Positions 1-8,030 of a stretch of 64,000 nucleotides of DNA are shown in pieces (positions within the stretch are counted from its first letter, which is position 1; every line of letters starts with the position of its first letter). The stretch is from Hymenobacter sp. BT559 (GTDB lineage Bacteria > Bacteroidota > Bacteroidia > Cytophagales > Hymenobacteraceae). The stretch spans positions 62,001 to 126,000 of the forward strand of contig NZ_JAGETY010000008.1 in assembly GCF_017571525.1 (NCBI RefSeq). The letters run 5' to 3'. The notes beneath the pieces were generated by a model. It had not been told where the DNA came from and searched no databases. It worked only from the letters and a program-made list of their open reading frames with translations. The position numbers and the translations under genes were made by a program.

Positions 1-591
1 ATGAATACTTCTGAAGCCACCTTGGCCGATAAAGAATTGGGACTAGGCTGGCACCCTAAGCGGGTGTTGCTCATTCTCTTGATTTTCAGCATCGTCATGA
101 TGTTTGCTGCGTTTACCAGCGGCTACATCGTGCGCCGCGACGAAGGCAACTGGCGCGAGTTTGACTTGCCCATGAGCCTGCTGTTCAACTCTATCGTCAT
201 TGCCCTTAGTAGCGCAGCAATGCAGTTTGCCTACTACTCGGCCAAGCACGACGAAATAAAGCGTGCTAATCTAGGCCTGCTCCTTACCATAGTGCTAGGA
301 GTGGTGTTTCTGTTCGGGCAGCTGCACTCGTGGAGCGACCTGGTGGCGGGGCACACCTTCTTTGGCGGTGCTGACGCTAACCCTTCGGGCTCGTTCGTGT
401 ACGTGCTGATGGGCGTGCACGCTTTCCACCTCATTACGGGCCTCATTTTCGTGGGCGTGGTTTTGAAGCGCAGCCTTAAGTATCAGGTACATTCGCGGGC
501 AATGCTCTCGATTGGCAACGCTACCTTGTACTGGCACTTCCTGGGTGGGCTTTGGCTGTACCTGTATTTGTTCCTACTTTTGAACCACTAA
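1..591 (+). CDS. Cytochrome c oxidase subunit III (short paralogue)
   Basis: Heme-copper oxidase subunit III-type inner-membrane protein of 196 aa. Subunit III carries no redox centre but stabilises the catalytic core of the terminal oxidase. Five hydrophobic segments can be read, roughly residues 21-45, 58-80, 90-110, 131-156 and 172-194. Family signatures are GVHAFHLITGL at about 138-148 and YWHFLGGLWLYLYLF near the C-terminus. It is shorter than a seven-helix subunit III and is followed by a longer paralogue, a pairing common in Bacteroidota cox operons. The ATG is base 1 of the window, so a start further upstream cannot be excluded. Confidence 0.9.
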   Translation: MNTSEATLADKELGLGWHPKRVLLILLIFSIVMMFAAFTSGYIVRRDEGNWREFDLPMSLLFNSIVIALSSAAMQFAYYSAKHDEIKRANLGLLLTIVLGVVFLFGQLHSWSDLVAGHTFFGGADANPSGSFVYVLMGVHAFHLITGLIFVGVVLKRSLKYQVHSRAMLSIGNATLYWHFLGGLWLYLYLFLLLNH

Positions 592-634
592 ACGGGATTT
601 TGGCGTAAGCCCGCCTGTCCAACTGTTGTCCGTT

Positions 635-1411
635 ATGGCCCAATCTACCACTTTGCAGCCCAGCGCTGCCTCCGCCGCCTATACCGATGCCCCGCGCACC
701 GGTACCTGGGATGGTGGCAACGAACCCTTCAAGGCAAGCTATGGCAAGCTGATGATGTGGTTTTTTCTACTGTCGGATACCTTCACCTTCGGGGCGTTTC
801 TGACGGCCTACGGCCTGATTCGTCACAAGCACGGGGTGTATACGGGCGCTGCCAAAGACTTTTTCTTCAGCACTGCGCACTGGCCCATTCCTGAGAAGGT
901 ATTTAATTCCTTCCCTGGTATGCACGGGGTAGACTTGCCGCTGGCTTTCGTGGCCCTGATGACAATGATTCTCATCTTCAGCTCCGTGACCATGGTGTTG
1001 GCTGTTGAAGCCGGCCATCGCATGGACAAGGCTGACGTGCAGAAGTGGTTGCTCTGGACCATCCTCTTTGGCTCGATGTTCCTTAGCAGCCAGGCTCTTG
1101 AGTGGACGCACTTTATTGGGGGCGAAGGCCCTGGCACGCGCATGGCCGACGGCACTATCATGCACGGCGCCAACCTGGCTGTGAATCAGTATGGCCCGCC
1201 GCTGTTTGCCGACTTGTTTTTCTTTATCACGGGCTTCCATGGCACCCACGTATTCTCGGGCGTGTGCCTACTGGTATGGTGCTTTATTGCTACTACCAAC
1301 GGTACTTTTGAGAAGCGCGGCCACTACGAAATGATTGAGAAAATCGGCCTCTACTGGCACTTCGTAGACTTGGTGTGGGTATTCGTCTTTACGTTCTTCT
1401 ACCTCGTTTAA
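635..1411 (+). CDS. Cytochrome c oxidase subunit III (long paralogue)
   Basis: Second subunit III-type protein, 258 aa from the ATG at 635; an in-frame TTG at 626 would add three residues and is less likely. A soluble N-terminus of about 35 residues precedes the helices. Motifs include SDTFTFGAFLTAYG in the first helix, GFHGTHVFSGVCLL (the His-rich subunit III signature) and a C-terminal YWHFVDLVWVFVFTFFYLV. It acts in the cytoplasmic membrane as part of the aa3/caa3-type oxidase. It lies 43 bp after the shorter paralogue and 70 bp before subunit IV, in a single co-directional operon whose catalytic subunits must lie left of the window. Confidence 0.92.
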   Translation: MAQSTTLQPSAASAAYTDAPRTGTWDGGNEPFKASYGKLMMWFFLLSDTFTFGAFLTAYGLIRHKHGVYTGAAKDFFFSTAHWPIPEKVFNSFPGMHGVDLPLAFVALMTMILIFSSVTMVLAVEAGHRMDKADVQKWLLWTILFGSMFLSSQALEWTHFIGGEGPGTRMADGTIMHGANLAVNQYGPPLFADLFFFITGFHGTHVFSGVCLLVWCFIATTNGTFEKRGHYEMIEKIGLYWHFVDLVWVFVFTFFYLV

Positions 1412-1481
1412 TTCGTTGATTGTCGATTGCTGACTGACGAAGTCACTTATCAATCAACTCCCAACAATCAGCAACTACCCT

Positions 1482-1838
1482 ATGTCTTCGCACGCTGCCC
1501 CCGAACACGGCGCCTTCACCGGCGAAATTGCCAAGCCAAATACTGCTTGGATTTGGAAAACCTTCTGGGTTTTGGTTATTATCACGGCCGTCGAGTTTGC
1601 CATCGCGTTCAGCATGACGTCGCCAGGCTTGCGCACTGTCCGGAACTCCATCTTCATCGTAATGACGATTTTGAAGGCGTTCTTTATTGTAGGCGAGTTC
1701 ATGCACTTAAAGCATGAAGTGAAGAGCCTCATCTGGACTATCCTGGTGCCAACGGCACTGCTAGTGTGGCTGGTAGTGGCGCTCGTTACTGAAGGCTCTT
1801 ACGTGGGCGAGGTACTGTCGCACATGTTCAGCCGCTAG
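1482..1838 (+). CDS. Cytochrome c oxidase subunit IV (prokaryotic COX4 type)
   Basis: Small integral-membrane subunit of the terminal oxidase, 118 aa. Three hydrophobic helices are visible: about 24-46 (WKTFWVLVIITAVEFAIAF), 56-75 (NSIFIVMTILKAFFIVGEF) and 84-104. The KAFFIVGEFMHLKHE stretch is typical of the bacterial COX4 family. It follows two subunit III genes, and the next ATG (SCO-like gene) comes 8 bp after its stop, so translation is probably coupled through the operon. Size and gene position agree with the family. Confidence 0.88.
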   Translation: MSSHAAPEHGAFTGEIAKPNTAWIWKTFWVLVIITAVEFAIAFSMTSPGLRTVRNSIFIVMTILKAFFIVGEFMHLKHEVKSLIWTILVPTALLVWLVVALVTEGSYVGEVLSHMFSR

Positions 1839-1846
1839 GGTAGAGG

Positions 1847-2539
1847 ATGCGACCACGCCAGACCATCTTGCTGGGCCTGCTGCTGCTGGTGCCGGTACTG
1901 GCGTTCTTGTTTCTCTATGGCTTCGGCCGCAACCATTACGCGCTGCCAACCTACTTGCCCGAGCGGTCGGACTCGGTCCGTACCCCGGCAGGAGGGTGGC
2001 AGCGCGATACTGTTTTTCACCGGGTGCGCCCTTTTTATATGCGCATGGTAAGTGGCCGCTCACTAGTAAGCACCGACGTGAGCAAAGACCTGTGCATAGT
2101 GCAGTTTTATGCGCCGGGTGAGGCTGGTGAAGCGGCCAGCCGGGCATTGGCCCGCCTGCAAGAGCGTTTTCGGCCCGAGCCGCGAGTAAGACTCTTGACC
2201 CTGATGCCAACCGAGGGCACTACTGCTGCTACCGACACGAAGCTTGAAAAGCTTGGGGAACAATACGGCACCATTGCAGGCAAATGGGTAATAGGAGCAG
2301 CGCCGGTAGACACGCTACGGCGGCTAGCGCAATATGAGTTTGGGCAAACTGCCCTGCGGCCCGAGCATTTTCCTTTCCGGCCCGCTACTGAGCCGGGGAA
2401 CCTCTTGCCTGGCCGCTTGTTGTTGGTTGATAAAGCCCAGCATGTGCGCGGCTACTATGACGCCACCGACAAGTACGAAGTCGAGCGCCTTATTACCGAA
2501 GTCAACGTTTTGCTCTATACTTATGACAACCGCCGCTGA
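1847..2539 (+). CDS. SCO1/SenC-like protein lacking the copper-binding cysteines
   Basis: 230-aa membrane-anchored thioredoxin-fold-like protein in the slot normally held by the SCO copper chaperone of cytochrome oxidase. One N-terminal helix (about 7-27) is followed by a periplasmic domain. In true SCO proteins the strand after the anchor ends in a CxxxC copper motif; here the equivalent segment reads IVQFYAPGEAGEAAS with no Cys pair, and the downstream conserved His region is also not recognisable (LPGRLLLVDKAQHVRGYYD). The only cysteine in this part is the one in KDLCIVQF. It overlaps the next gene by 17 bp. Family assignment rests on position, size and fold-like pattern. A non-metallated assembly factor or a redox-inactive SCO relative are the alternatives. 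Confidence 0.55.
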   Translation: MRPRQTILLGLLLLVPVLAFLFLYGFGRNHYALPTYLPERSDSVRTPAGGWQRDTVFHRVRPFYMRMVSGRSLVSTDVSKDLCIVQFYAPGEAGEAASRALARLQERFRPEPRVRLLTLMPTEGTTAATDTKLEKLGEQYGTIAGKWVIGAAPVDTLRRLAQYEFGQTALRPEHFPFRPATEPGNLLPGRLLLVDKAQHVRGYYDATDKYEVERLITEVNVLLYTYDNRR

Positions 2540-3104
2540 GCAGCTGCACCCGCCCGTGCTGGAGCCGGGCGATTATACCAAGTATAAAATTATCCTGGGT
2601 ACACTCGGCGTGGTAGTGCCGCTGCTGGTAGCAGTACTGTTTTATTACCACGGCCTTTTCCGCATTGAAGGCGCCGATGCCTACCTACGTAAGCTACCTG
2701 CTGTAAACGCGGTTCTGAATTCGCTGACGGCTGCGGCGCTGCTGGTAGGCTTCTACTTTATCCGGCAAAAAAATGTGCTGGCGCACCGCGCCGCCATGGG
2801 CACTGCTTTTGCGCTAGGGGGGCTGTTTCTGGTTTCCTACGTGGCCTACCATTCGCAGGTGGCCAGCACGCATTTTGGGGGTGCCGGGGTGGTACGGGGA
2901 ATCTACTTTCTGCTGCTATTATCTCATATCAGCCTGGCGGCCGTGACGGTGGCCCTGGTGTTGTTTACCCTCTATTTTGCCCTCACTGGGCAATACACCA
3001 AGCATAAGCGCATCGCCCGCTGGACGTTTCCTATCTGGCTCTACGTATCAATTACGGGCGTTATCGTGTATTTTATGATTGCGCCGTATTACCCGGCGGG
3101 CTAG
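2523..3104 (+). CDS. DUF420 membrane protein (CtaM-like oxidase assembly factor)
   Basis: Polytopic inner-membrane protein of 193 aa from the ATG at 2523, which overlaps the end of the SCO-like gene. Upstream in-frame starts would read through that gene and are rejected. Five helices are visible, with histidines at or near helix ends (LAHRAAMG, SYVAYHSQ, LLSHISLAA, KHKRIARW). This is the DUF420 pattern. DUF420 proteins such as Staphylococcus CtaM are needed for maturation of aa3-type oxidases, and the location inside a cox operon supports the same job here. Confidence 0.85.
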   Translation: MTTAAEQLHPPVLEPGDYTKYKIILGTLGVVVPLLVAVLFYYHGLFRIEGADAYLRKLPAVNAVLNSLTAAALLVGFYFIRQKNVLAHRAAMGTAFALGGLFLVSYVAYHSQVASTHFGGAGVVRGIYFLLLLSHISLAAVTVALVLFTLYFALTGQYTKHKRIARWTFPIWLYVSITGVIVYFMIAPYYPAG

Positions 3105-3138
3105 CCGAACATTCTGACTTACTGACCGTTTTGTATTT

Positions 3139-3390
3139 ATGAGAAAGCTATTTTTTGCCTTGTTTCTTAGCCTATTCACGCTAGGCTCGCTGCTGCCTGC
3201 TCAGGCGCAATGCGTAATGTGCAAAAGTCAGGTAGAAGCGGCGCGTGCCGAGCGCGACGACTACGATGTAGCAGGACTCAACAAGGGCATTGTGTACATG
3301 ATGACCGTGCCCTACATCCTGATGGGCGCGGTAGGCTTTTTCTGGTATCGCCGCACGCACCCTAAGCGTCCGGCCGACCACCAGGCCTAA
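3139..3390 (+). CDS. Small membrane protein with CVMC motif, last gene of the cox operon
   Basis: 83-aa protein with an N-terminal signal peptide (cleavage expected after AQA, about residue 23), then a CVMC motif at the start of the mature chain, a short charged segment (EAARAERDDYD), one transmembrane helix (IVYMMTVPYILMGAVGFFWY) and a basic tail. The Cys pair would face the periplasm next to the membrane. No named family is recognised. Its position after the SCO-like and DUF420 genes suggests a role with oxidase assembly, possibly thiol or copper chemistry. That is inference only. Confidence 0.7.
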   Translation: MRKLFFALFLSLFTLGSLLPAQAQCVMCKSQVEAARAERDDYDVAGLNKGIVYMMTVPYILMGAVGFFWYRRTHPKRPADHQA

Positions 3391-3419
3391 GCGCGAGGCT
3401 TATTTCCCGAAGTAAGTAG

Positions 3420-3461
3420 ACCGTCGGCATTGTGCAGCGCACCGTGCCGACGGTTTTTGTA
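3420..3461 (+). terminator. Rho-independent terminator of the cox operon
   Basis: Perfect 10-bp arms at 3420-3429 (ACCGTCGGCA) and 3445-3454, with a second short stem GTGC/GCAC inside the loop, followed by a T-rich run TTTTGTATTTT. It lies 30 bp after the stop of the CVMC gene and before the sensor kinase start. Confidence 0.85.
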
Positions 3462-3554
3462 TTTTCGGCTGGCTAAGGCTGATTTTAGCCCTAGCTTGCA
3501 GAAAGCTGGCCGGCGCAACTCTTGCGGCGCGGCCCCACGTAGGAGTTTGCAGCT

Positions 3555-6500
3555 TTGTCTCTTTTTCAAGAATCTCGTTTTTCGGTGGCTAGCCGGTGGC
3601 CAATGGCGTTGCTGCTATTGGCCTTGCTAAGCTTTGGTGCGAGCTGGCTGGCCAATACTTACTGGCAGCTTCCGGGCACTAACCCCTTGTATCCGAGTGC
3701 GGCACGCCTACAGAAGCTGGTGAACCAAGCTGCCAGGCGGGCAGGCCGCGAAACCCAGCAGGTGGCGCTGGAAAGCCAACCACCCGCCGCGCCCAATTTC
3801 CGGCGGCTACTGGCGCAGTGCTCTTATCCCACCTTTGTAGCCATTGATAGCCAACTGGTAGCGTGGTCGGCCTCGGGGCCGGCTCCCACAGCGGCCGAGC
3901 TAGCCGACACGGTTTCGGAGCGGCTGTCGCAAACGACGCTAGGTGAATTTCTGACGGTGCGGCGGAAGGTGGGGCGGGTAGTGATACTGACTTATGTACC
4001 GCTGGCCCGCCGCTACGGCATCAGCAACCGCTACCTGCGCGAAGGCGCCGAGCCGGCCTTGCTGCAAGGCATGGAGGTGCAGGTGCGCGCCACCCCAGTG
4101 CAGCCCCGCGAAACGCACGGGCTGGTAGCAGCTTTGGTCGATACTCAGGGGCGTTACTTGTTTTCGGTGGTGCAGCTACCGGGCGATGCCCTTACGGGGC
4201 GCATTCTGCCACTGGTGCTGCTGGTGCTGGGCATTGGGTTTTATACCGTGGGCTGGCTGGGCCTGGCGTACCGCTGGTGGCAAAGTGGCCGCGTGGCCCT
4301 CGCTATTGCGGTGCTGGCCGGCACGCCGCTGGTATTGCGGCTGGTACTGCTGTACCTGGGCCTGCCGTATGTGTGGCTCGAAATTCCGCTCTTCGACCCC
4401 CGCATCTACGCCGTGTCAGGCTGGGCACCGTCGCTGGGCGACTTGCTGCTCAATGGCTTACTAGCTGCGCTGCTGGCTGCATTGTCGGTAGTAGTGAGCC
4501 GGCACTACAAGCTGCCGGCGCGGGCGCAGCGGGCCGAGGCCGGCACCTGGGGCGTTCCTGCCCTGCTAGGCCTGCTGCTTACGGTGGCCGCGCTGCACAG
4601 CTATTACAGCAGTGCGTTTAGCAATAGTCAGCTCAGCTTGGATATTACCCAGAGTATGCAAATGAGCGGCTTTCGGCTGGTGCTGCTGCTGGCGGTGCTG
4701 CTGCACACGGCGGCCTTTGCCACAGGCTTTTACCTCTGGACCGAACTGCTGGCTCCAGACCTGCGCCGGCTGCCCCGGCGGCCACTGCTGCTGGGTGGCC
4801 TGCTCGTGGCCCTGCTGCTGCTGGCCCAGGGCGTGCTGCTGCACGAAATGATGCTACTGCTGCCCGGCATGACCATCTTGTGCCTGCTGCTGATGCGCAG
4901 CGGCAAGCTCGAAAAGCGCGCCACGCAGGGTGGCCCGCGCTATTTGCTGCTGCTGCTGTGGTTGAGCCTGGCCTCGGCGGTAGGGGCATTGGCACTCTAT
5001 GAGCAGTTCGAGCGGCAGCTGCTGCTTGATAAACAACGCTTGGCTAGCAACCTGTTAGTAGACAATGATTTGCAAGGTGAATTTTTGCTAGGCCAGCGTC
5101 TGCGCCAGCTGGCCTCCGACCCCACTATTGTGCGCTTGCTCACCAGTACCCCGGTACGCACCGAGGCCGTGCGGCGGCGCATCGAGCGGCAGTATTTGCG
5201 CACGTATTTTGATAAGTACGAAGAAGCCATCGACCTCTTTGACCCTAGCGGCGAGCCCGTGGGGGGCGAGGCCGATGACACCCTGACCTTCGACCAAACC
5301 CGAATACGACTGTCGCGCATGGCTACGCCTACCGACCAGGCCGGGGTGTACCTACTGAAGTCAGACAATTCCTTTAGCTCGCGGCGTTACGTGGCGGTAA
5401 TACCCATTACCCAGCCCGCGCCTGGGGGCATCGGGCCGCCCGCGCCGGCCGGTACCATCTTACTTACGCTCAGTCTCAAGCAGCTGGCTAGCTACAGCGT
5501 GCTGCCCGAGCTGCTCGTCGACCAGAAGTTCTTCCAGCCCGGCCTAGCTGCCGACCTTAGCTATGCAGGCTATGCCCAAGGCCGGCTCGTGTACAGCGAG
5601 GGCGATTTTGACTATGCCAATAACCTGCCGGCCCAGGTGCTACAAGACCCCAGGCTTTTTACCAATGGCTTAATAATAAGTGATTTTCACCACCTAGCCA
5701 TGCGCGATGGCACAGGGCGGCGCGTGGTAGTTGTCACCACGAGTACCTATTCGCTGTCCGATTGGTTTTCCAATTTCTCCTTTCAACTGCTGCTCAATAT
5801 GTTGGTGTGGCTGCTGGGGGGCAGTGCCTACCTGCTTGGGCGGCGCAGCGGCCACGGCCTGCGCCTCAACTTTAGCGCTCGTATTCAGCTGCTGCTCAAT
5901 TTGGGCATTATTGTTCCGCTACTCATCGTGAGCGTAGCCACGGCCAGCCAGGTTATATCGGGCTACCGGCGCGACCTGCACCGCACGTATGAGCGCCGCG
6001 GGCACATTGCGCTCGAAAGCCTGCTACACCACCACAACCAGCTCAGCGATACCACAGCCCGCCCAGTGCTCACGGCGCTAGCCCGTAATGTGGCGGCCCT
6101 CACCGAAACTGACCTTAACCTCTACGATGCCCGTGGCCAGCTGCTGGTGAGCTCGCAGCCGCTCATTTTTGAGGCCGGCCTGCTAGGGCCCCTGCTCAAC
6201 CCCCAGGCGATGATAGACCTGCATGAGCGCGGCCTCAACCGCACGCTGCTCACTGAGCAGGCGGGCACGCTCTCATTTAGCTCGCTCTACCTGCCGGTGC
6301 GGGCGGCTAGCCCCGAAGGGCCGGCCGGGCCTATTCAGGGCTACGTAGGCATTCCGTTTTTTGACTCGCAAAAAGAGCTGGACAACAAGCTGACCGAGCT
6401 CTTTACCACGATTCTCAATATCTCCACGCTCATGTTTCTGGTGTTTCTGGGGCTGGCGGTGGTGGCTACGCGCCAGCTTACGGCGCCGCTTAAGCTGCTC

Positions 6501-7334
6501 ACGCAGCGCCTGATGCGCACCACGCTCACCGGCCAGAACGAGGTGCTCGATTACCGCAGCACCGATGACGAGATTGGCCTGCTCGTGAGCGAGTACAATG
6601 CCATGCTCGGCAAGCTGGAGGCGAGCAAGCGCGAGCTGGCCACCCAGGAAAAAGAAGCCGCCTGGCGCGAAATGGCCCGCCAAGTGGCCCACGAAATTAA
6701 AAACCCGCTCACGCCCATGAAGCTGAGCCTGCAGTACTTGCAAAAAACCATTGCTGAGCGACGCCCCAATGCTGAGGCGCTGATTGGGCGCATTTCCGAA
6801 ACGCTCATCACCCAGATTGACGTGCTTTCCGATATCGCTACCTCATTTAGCACGTTTACAAACCTACCTACTATGCGCCCGGCGCGCCTCGACCTGGTGG
6901 CCGTGCTGCGCCACTGCGCCGACCTGTTTCGCCAAAACGACGGCGACGAGAGTGGGGCCCTGCACCTGCACTTGCCCCCCGATGGCACCTTCACGGTGTT
7001 TGCCGATGAAAGCCTGTTGGTGCGCACCTTCAACAACCTGCTGCTCAATGCCAAGCAGGCTGTGCCGCCCGGCCGCACTCCGCGCCAGGAAATTAGTCTG
7101 CAAGCCAGCGCTGCCGACAAGGTGCTGATTACCATCGCCGACAACGGCGCCGGCATTGCCGATGACGTGCGCGACCACGTGTTTCGGCCCAACTTCACCA
7201 CCAAGGCTACCGGCTCGGGCATTGGGCTGGCCGTGGCCAAGCGGGGCATTGAGAACGCCGGGGGGCGCATCTGGTTTGAAACGGAGGTGGATAGTGGCAC
7301 AACGTTCTTTATCGAGCTGCCGTTAGCAGGCTAG
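3555..7334 (+). CDS. Giant multi-pass sensor histidine kinase, NtrY-like
   Basis: 1259-aa membrane histidine kinase. An N-terminal helix (about 17-36) and a periplasmic segment are followed by a block of about seven helices (roughly 215-485), a second large extracytoplasmic domain (about 490-735), two more helices (about 740-800), another sensor segment and a final helix near 945-965. Then come a HAMP-like linker, a DHp domain with VAHEIKNPLTPMKL (phospho-acceptor His at residue 1046) and a HATPase domain (NNLLLNAKQAV, DNGAGIADD, GSGIGLAVAKRG). WREMARQVAHEIKNPLTPMK is typical of NtrY-type kinases. No response regulator is adjacent. The TTG at 3555 opens the frame; an ATG at 3603 would cut into the first helix. 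Confidence 0.9.
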   Translation: MSLFQESRFSVASRWPMALLLLALLSFGASWLANTYWQLPGTNPLYPSAARLQKLVNQAARRAGRETQQVALESQPPAAPNFRRLLAQCSYPTFVAIDSQLVAWSASGPAPTAAELADTVSERLSQTTLGEFLTVRRKVGRVVILTYVPLARRYGISNRYLREGAEPALLQGMEVQVRATPVQPRETHGLVAALVDTQGRYLFSVVQLPGDALTGRILPLVLLVLGIGFYTVGWLGLAYRWWQSGRVALAIAVLAGTPLVLRLVLLYLGLPYVWLEIPLFDPRIYAVSGWAPSLGDLLLNGLLAALLAALSVVVSRHYKLPARAQRAEAGTWGVPALLGLLLTVAALHSYYSSAFSNSQLSLDITQSMQMSGFRLVLLLAVLLHTAAFATGFYLWTELLAPDLRRLPRRPLLLGGLLVALLLLAQGVLLHEMMLLLPGMTILCLLLMRSGKLEKRATQGGPRYLLLLLWLSLASAVGALALYEQFERQLLLDKQRLASNLLVDNDLQGEFLLGQRLRQLASDPTIVRLLTSTPVRTEAVRRRIERQYLRTYFDKYEEAIDLFDPSGEPVGGEADDTLTFDQTRIRLSRMATPTDQAGVYLLKSDNSFSSRRYVAVIPITQPAPGGIGPPAPAGTILLTLSLKQLASYSVLPELLVDQKFFQPGLAADLSYAGYAQGRLVYSEGDFDYANNLPAQVLQDPRLFTNGLIISDFHHLAMRDGTGRRVVVVTTSTYSLSDWFSNFSFQLLLNMLVWLLGGSAYLLGRRSGHGLRLNFSARIQLLLNLGIIVPLLIVSVATASQVISGYRRDLHRTYERRGHIALESLLHHHNQLSDTTARPVLTALARNVAALTETDLNLYDARGQLLVSSQPLIFEAGLLGPLLNPQAMIDLHERGLNRTLLTEQAGTLSFSSLYLPVRAASPEGPAGPIQGYVGIPFFDSQKELDNKLTELFTTILNISTLMFLVFLGLAVVATRQLTAPLKLLTQRLMRTTLTGQNEVLDYRSTDDEIGLLVSEYNAMLGKLEASKRELATQEKEAAWREMARQVAHEIKNPLTPMKLSLQYLQKTIAERRPNAEALIGRISETLITQIDVLSDIATSFSTFTNLPTMRPARLDLVAVLRHCADLFRQNDGDESGALHLHLPPDGTFTVFADESLLVRTFNNLLLNAKQAVPPGRTPRQEISLQASAADKVLITIADNGAGIADDVRDHVFRPNFTTKATGSGIGLAVAKRGIENAGGRIWFETEVDSGTTFFIELPLAG

Positions 7335-7416
7335 GGTGGGTTGAGCGAGCAGACCGCATAGTTCACCTTGTTAAAACGGGTGTTCGGCTACCAAGGAGAA
7401 CTATCTACTAAGCAGC

Positions 7417-7448
7417 TTGCATCAGTCGCGGGGCTAGTAGTAGCTTTG
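7417..7448 (+). promoter_or_regulatory. Candidate Bacteroidota-type promoter for the 134-aa secreted protein
   Basis: TAGCTTTG at 7441-7448 fits the TAnnTTTG minus-7 consensus exactly, with TTGC at 7417-7420 as a partial minus-33 element 20 bp upstream. The ATG is 31 bp downstream. Such an 8-mer occurs by chance many times in 64 kb, so the call depends on position. Confidence 0.4.
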
Positions 7449-7479
7449 GTCAGGTTTTAATCCAACTCTTTCCTGCGCT

Positions 7480-7884
7480 ATGACAATTTGTTTTCGTTTA
7501 CGTGGTGTTCTGGTCTTGCTTGGGCTATTGCTCGGTAGCCTCAGCGCGTCGGCCCAAACAATACTGCCCGCCGACCAGGCCACACTGAGCGTGGCCCAGC
7601 GCGCGCAGCGCATGGCTGATTACCTGGCCGATGCCTTACGCCTGAATACCCGCCAGACCGCCAAGCTGCGCGCCGCCGTAGAAAAGCGCCTTGACTCGGC
7701 CGATATGCTAGGCCACTTACTGTTTGCTTCGGGGCAGGAAGCATCGTCGGCCTACGAAAATGTGGATTACCGCTACTACGCCGATATGGGTAAAGTGCTT
7801 ACGCCCACGCAGTTTCATCAGCTTTTGCAGCTCGACGAGCCCGTGGCCCCGGCCGATGCCCCCGTGGTGGTGCAGCGCCACTAG
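7480..7884 (+). CDS. Small secreted protein, unknown function
   Basis: 134-aa exported protein. The signal peptide is clear (VLVLLGLLLGSLSASA, cleavage about residue 26). The mature part is mostly helical: AQRMADYLADALRLNTRQTAKLRAAVEKRL has the look of the LTxxQ-like helical periplasmic proteins (Spy/CpxP type) seen beside envelope-stress sensors, followed by YYADMGKVLTPTQFHQLLQL, which repeats the L-T-x-x-Q pattern. This resemblance is by eye and not a firm family call. It lies 145 bp after the large kinase with its own candidate promoter and ends just before a strong hairpin. Confidence 0.75.
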   Translation: MTICFRLRGVLVLLGLLLGSLSASAQTILPADQATLSVAQRAQRMADYLADALRLNTRQTAKLRAAVEKRLDSADMLGHLLFASGQEASSAYENVDYRYYADMGKVLTPTQFHQLLQLDEPVAPADAPVVVQRH

Positions 7885-7904
7885 CCTCTTTTTAGCGCAA
7901 AACC

Positions 7905-7965
7905 CCAATAGAAAGGCGGGGGAAGAAGCAGCCCCGCGGCGCTTCTTCCCCCGCCTTTCTATTGG
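7905..7965 (+). terminator. Perfect 25-bp hairpin between the secreted protein and the barrel gene
   Basis: Arms 7905-7929 and 7941-7965 are perfectly complementary over 25 bp, with an 11-nt loop AGCCCCGCGGC. There is no long T run. It starts 20 bp after a stop codon and could terminate in either direction. It also lies 65 bp before the barrel gene ATG, so it could act in that leader. Confidence 0.65.
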
Positions 7966-8030
7966 CCCCGGGCAGGCACCAAACCGGACTGGCGGAGCGT
8001 TGTGCTGCCGCTGCTGCCGAACTTTACACT

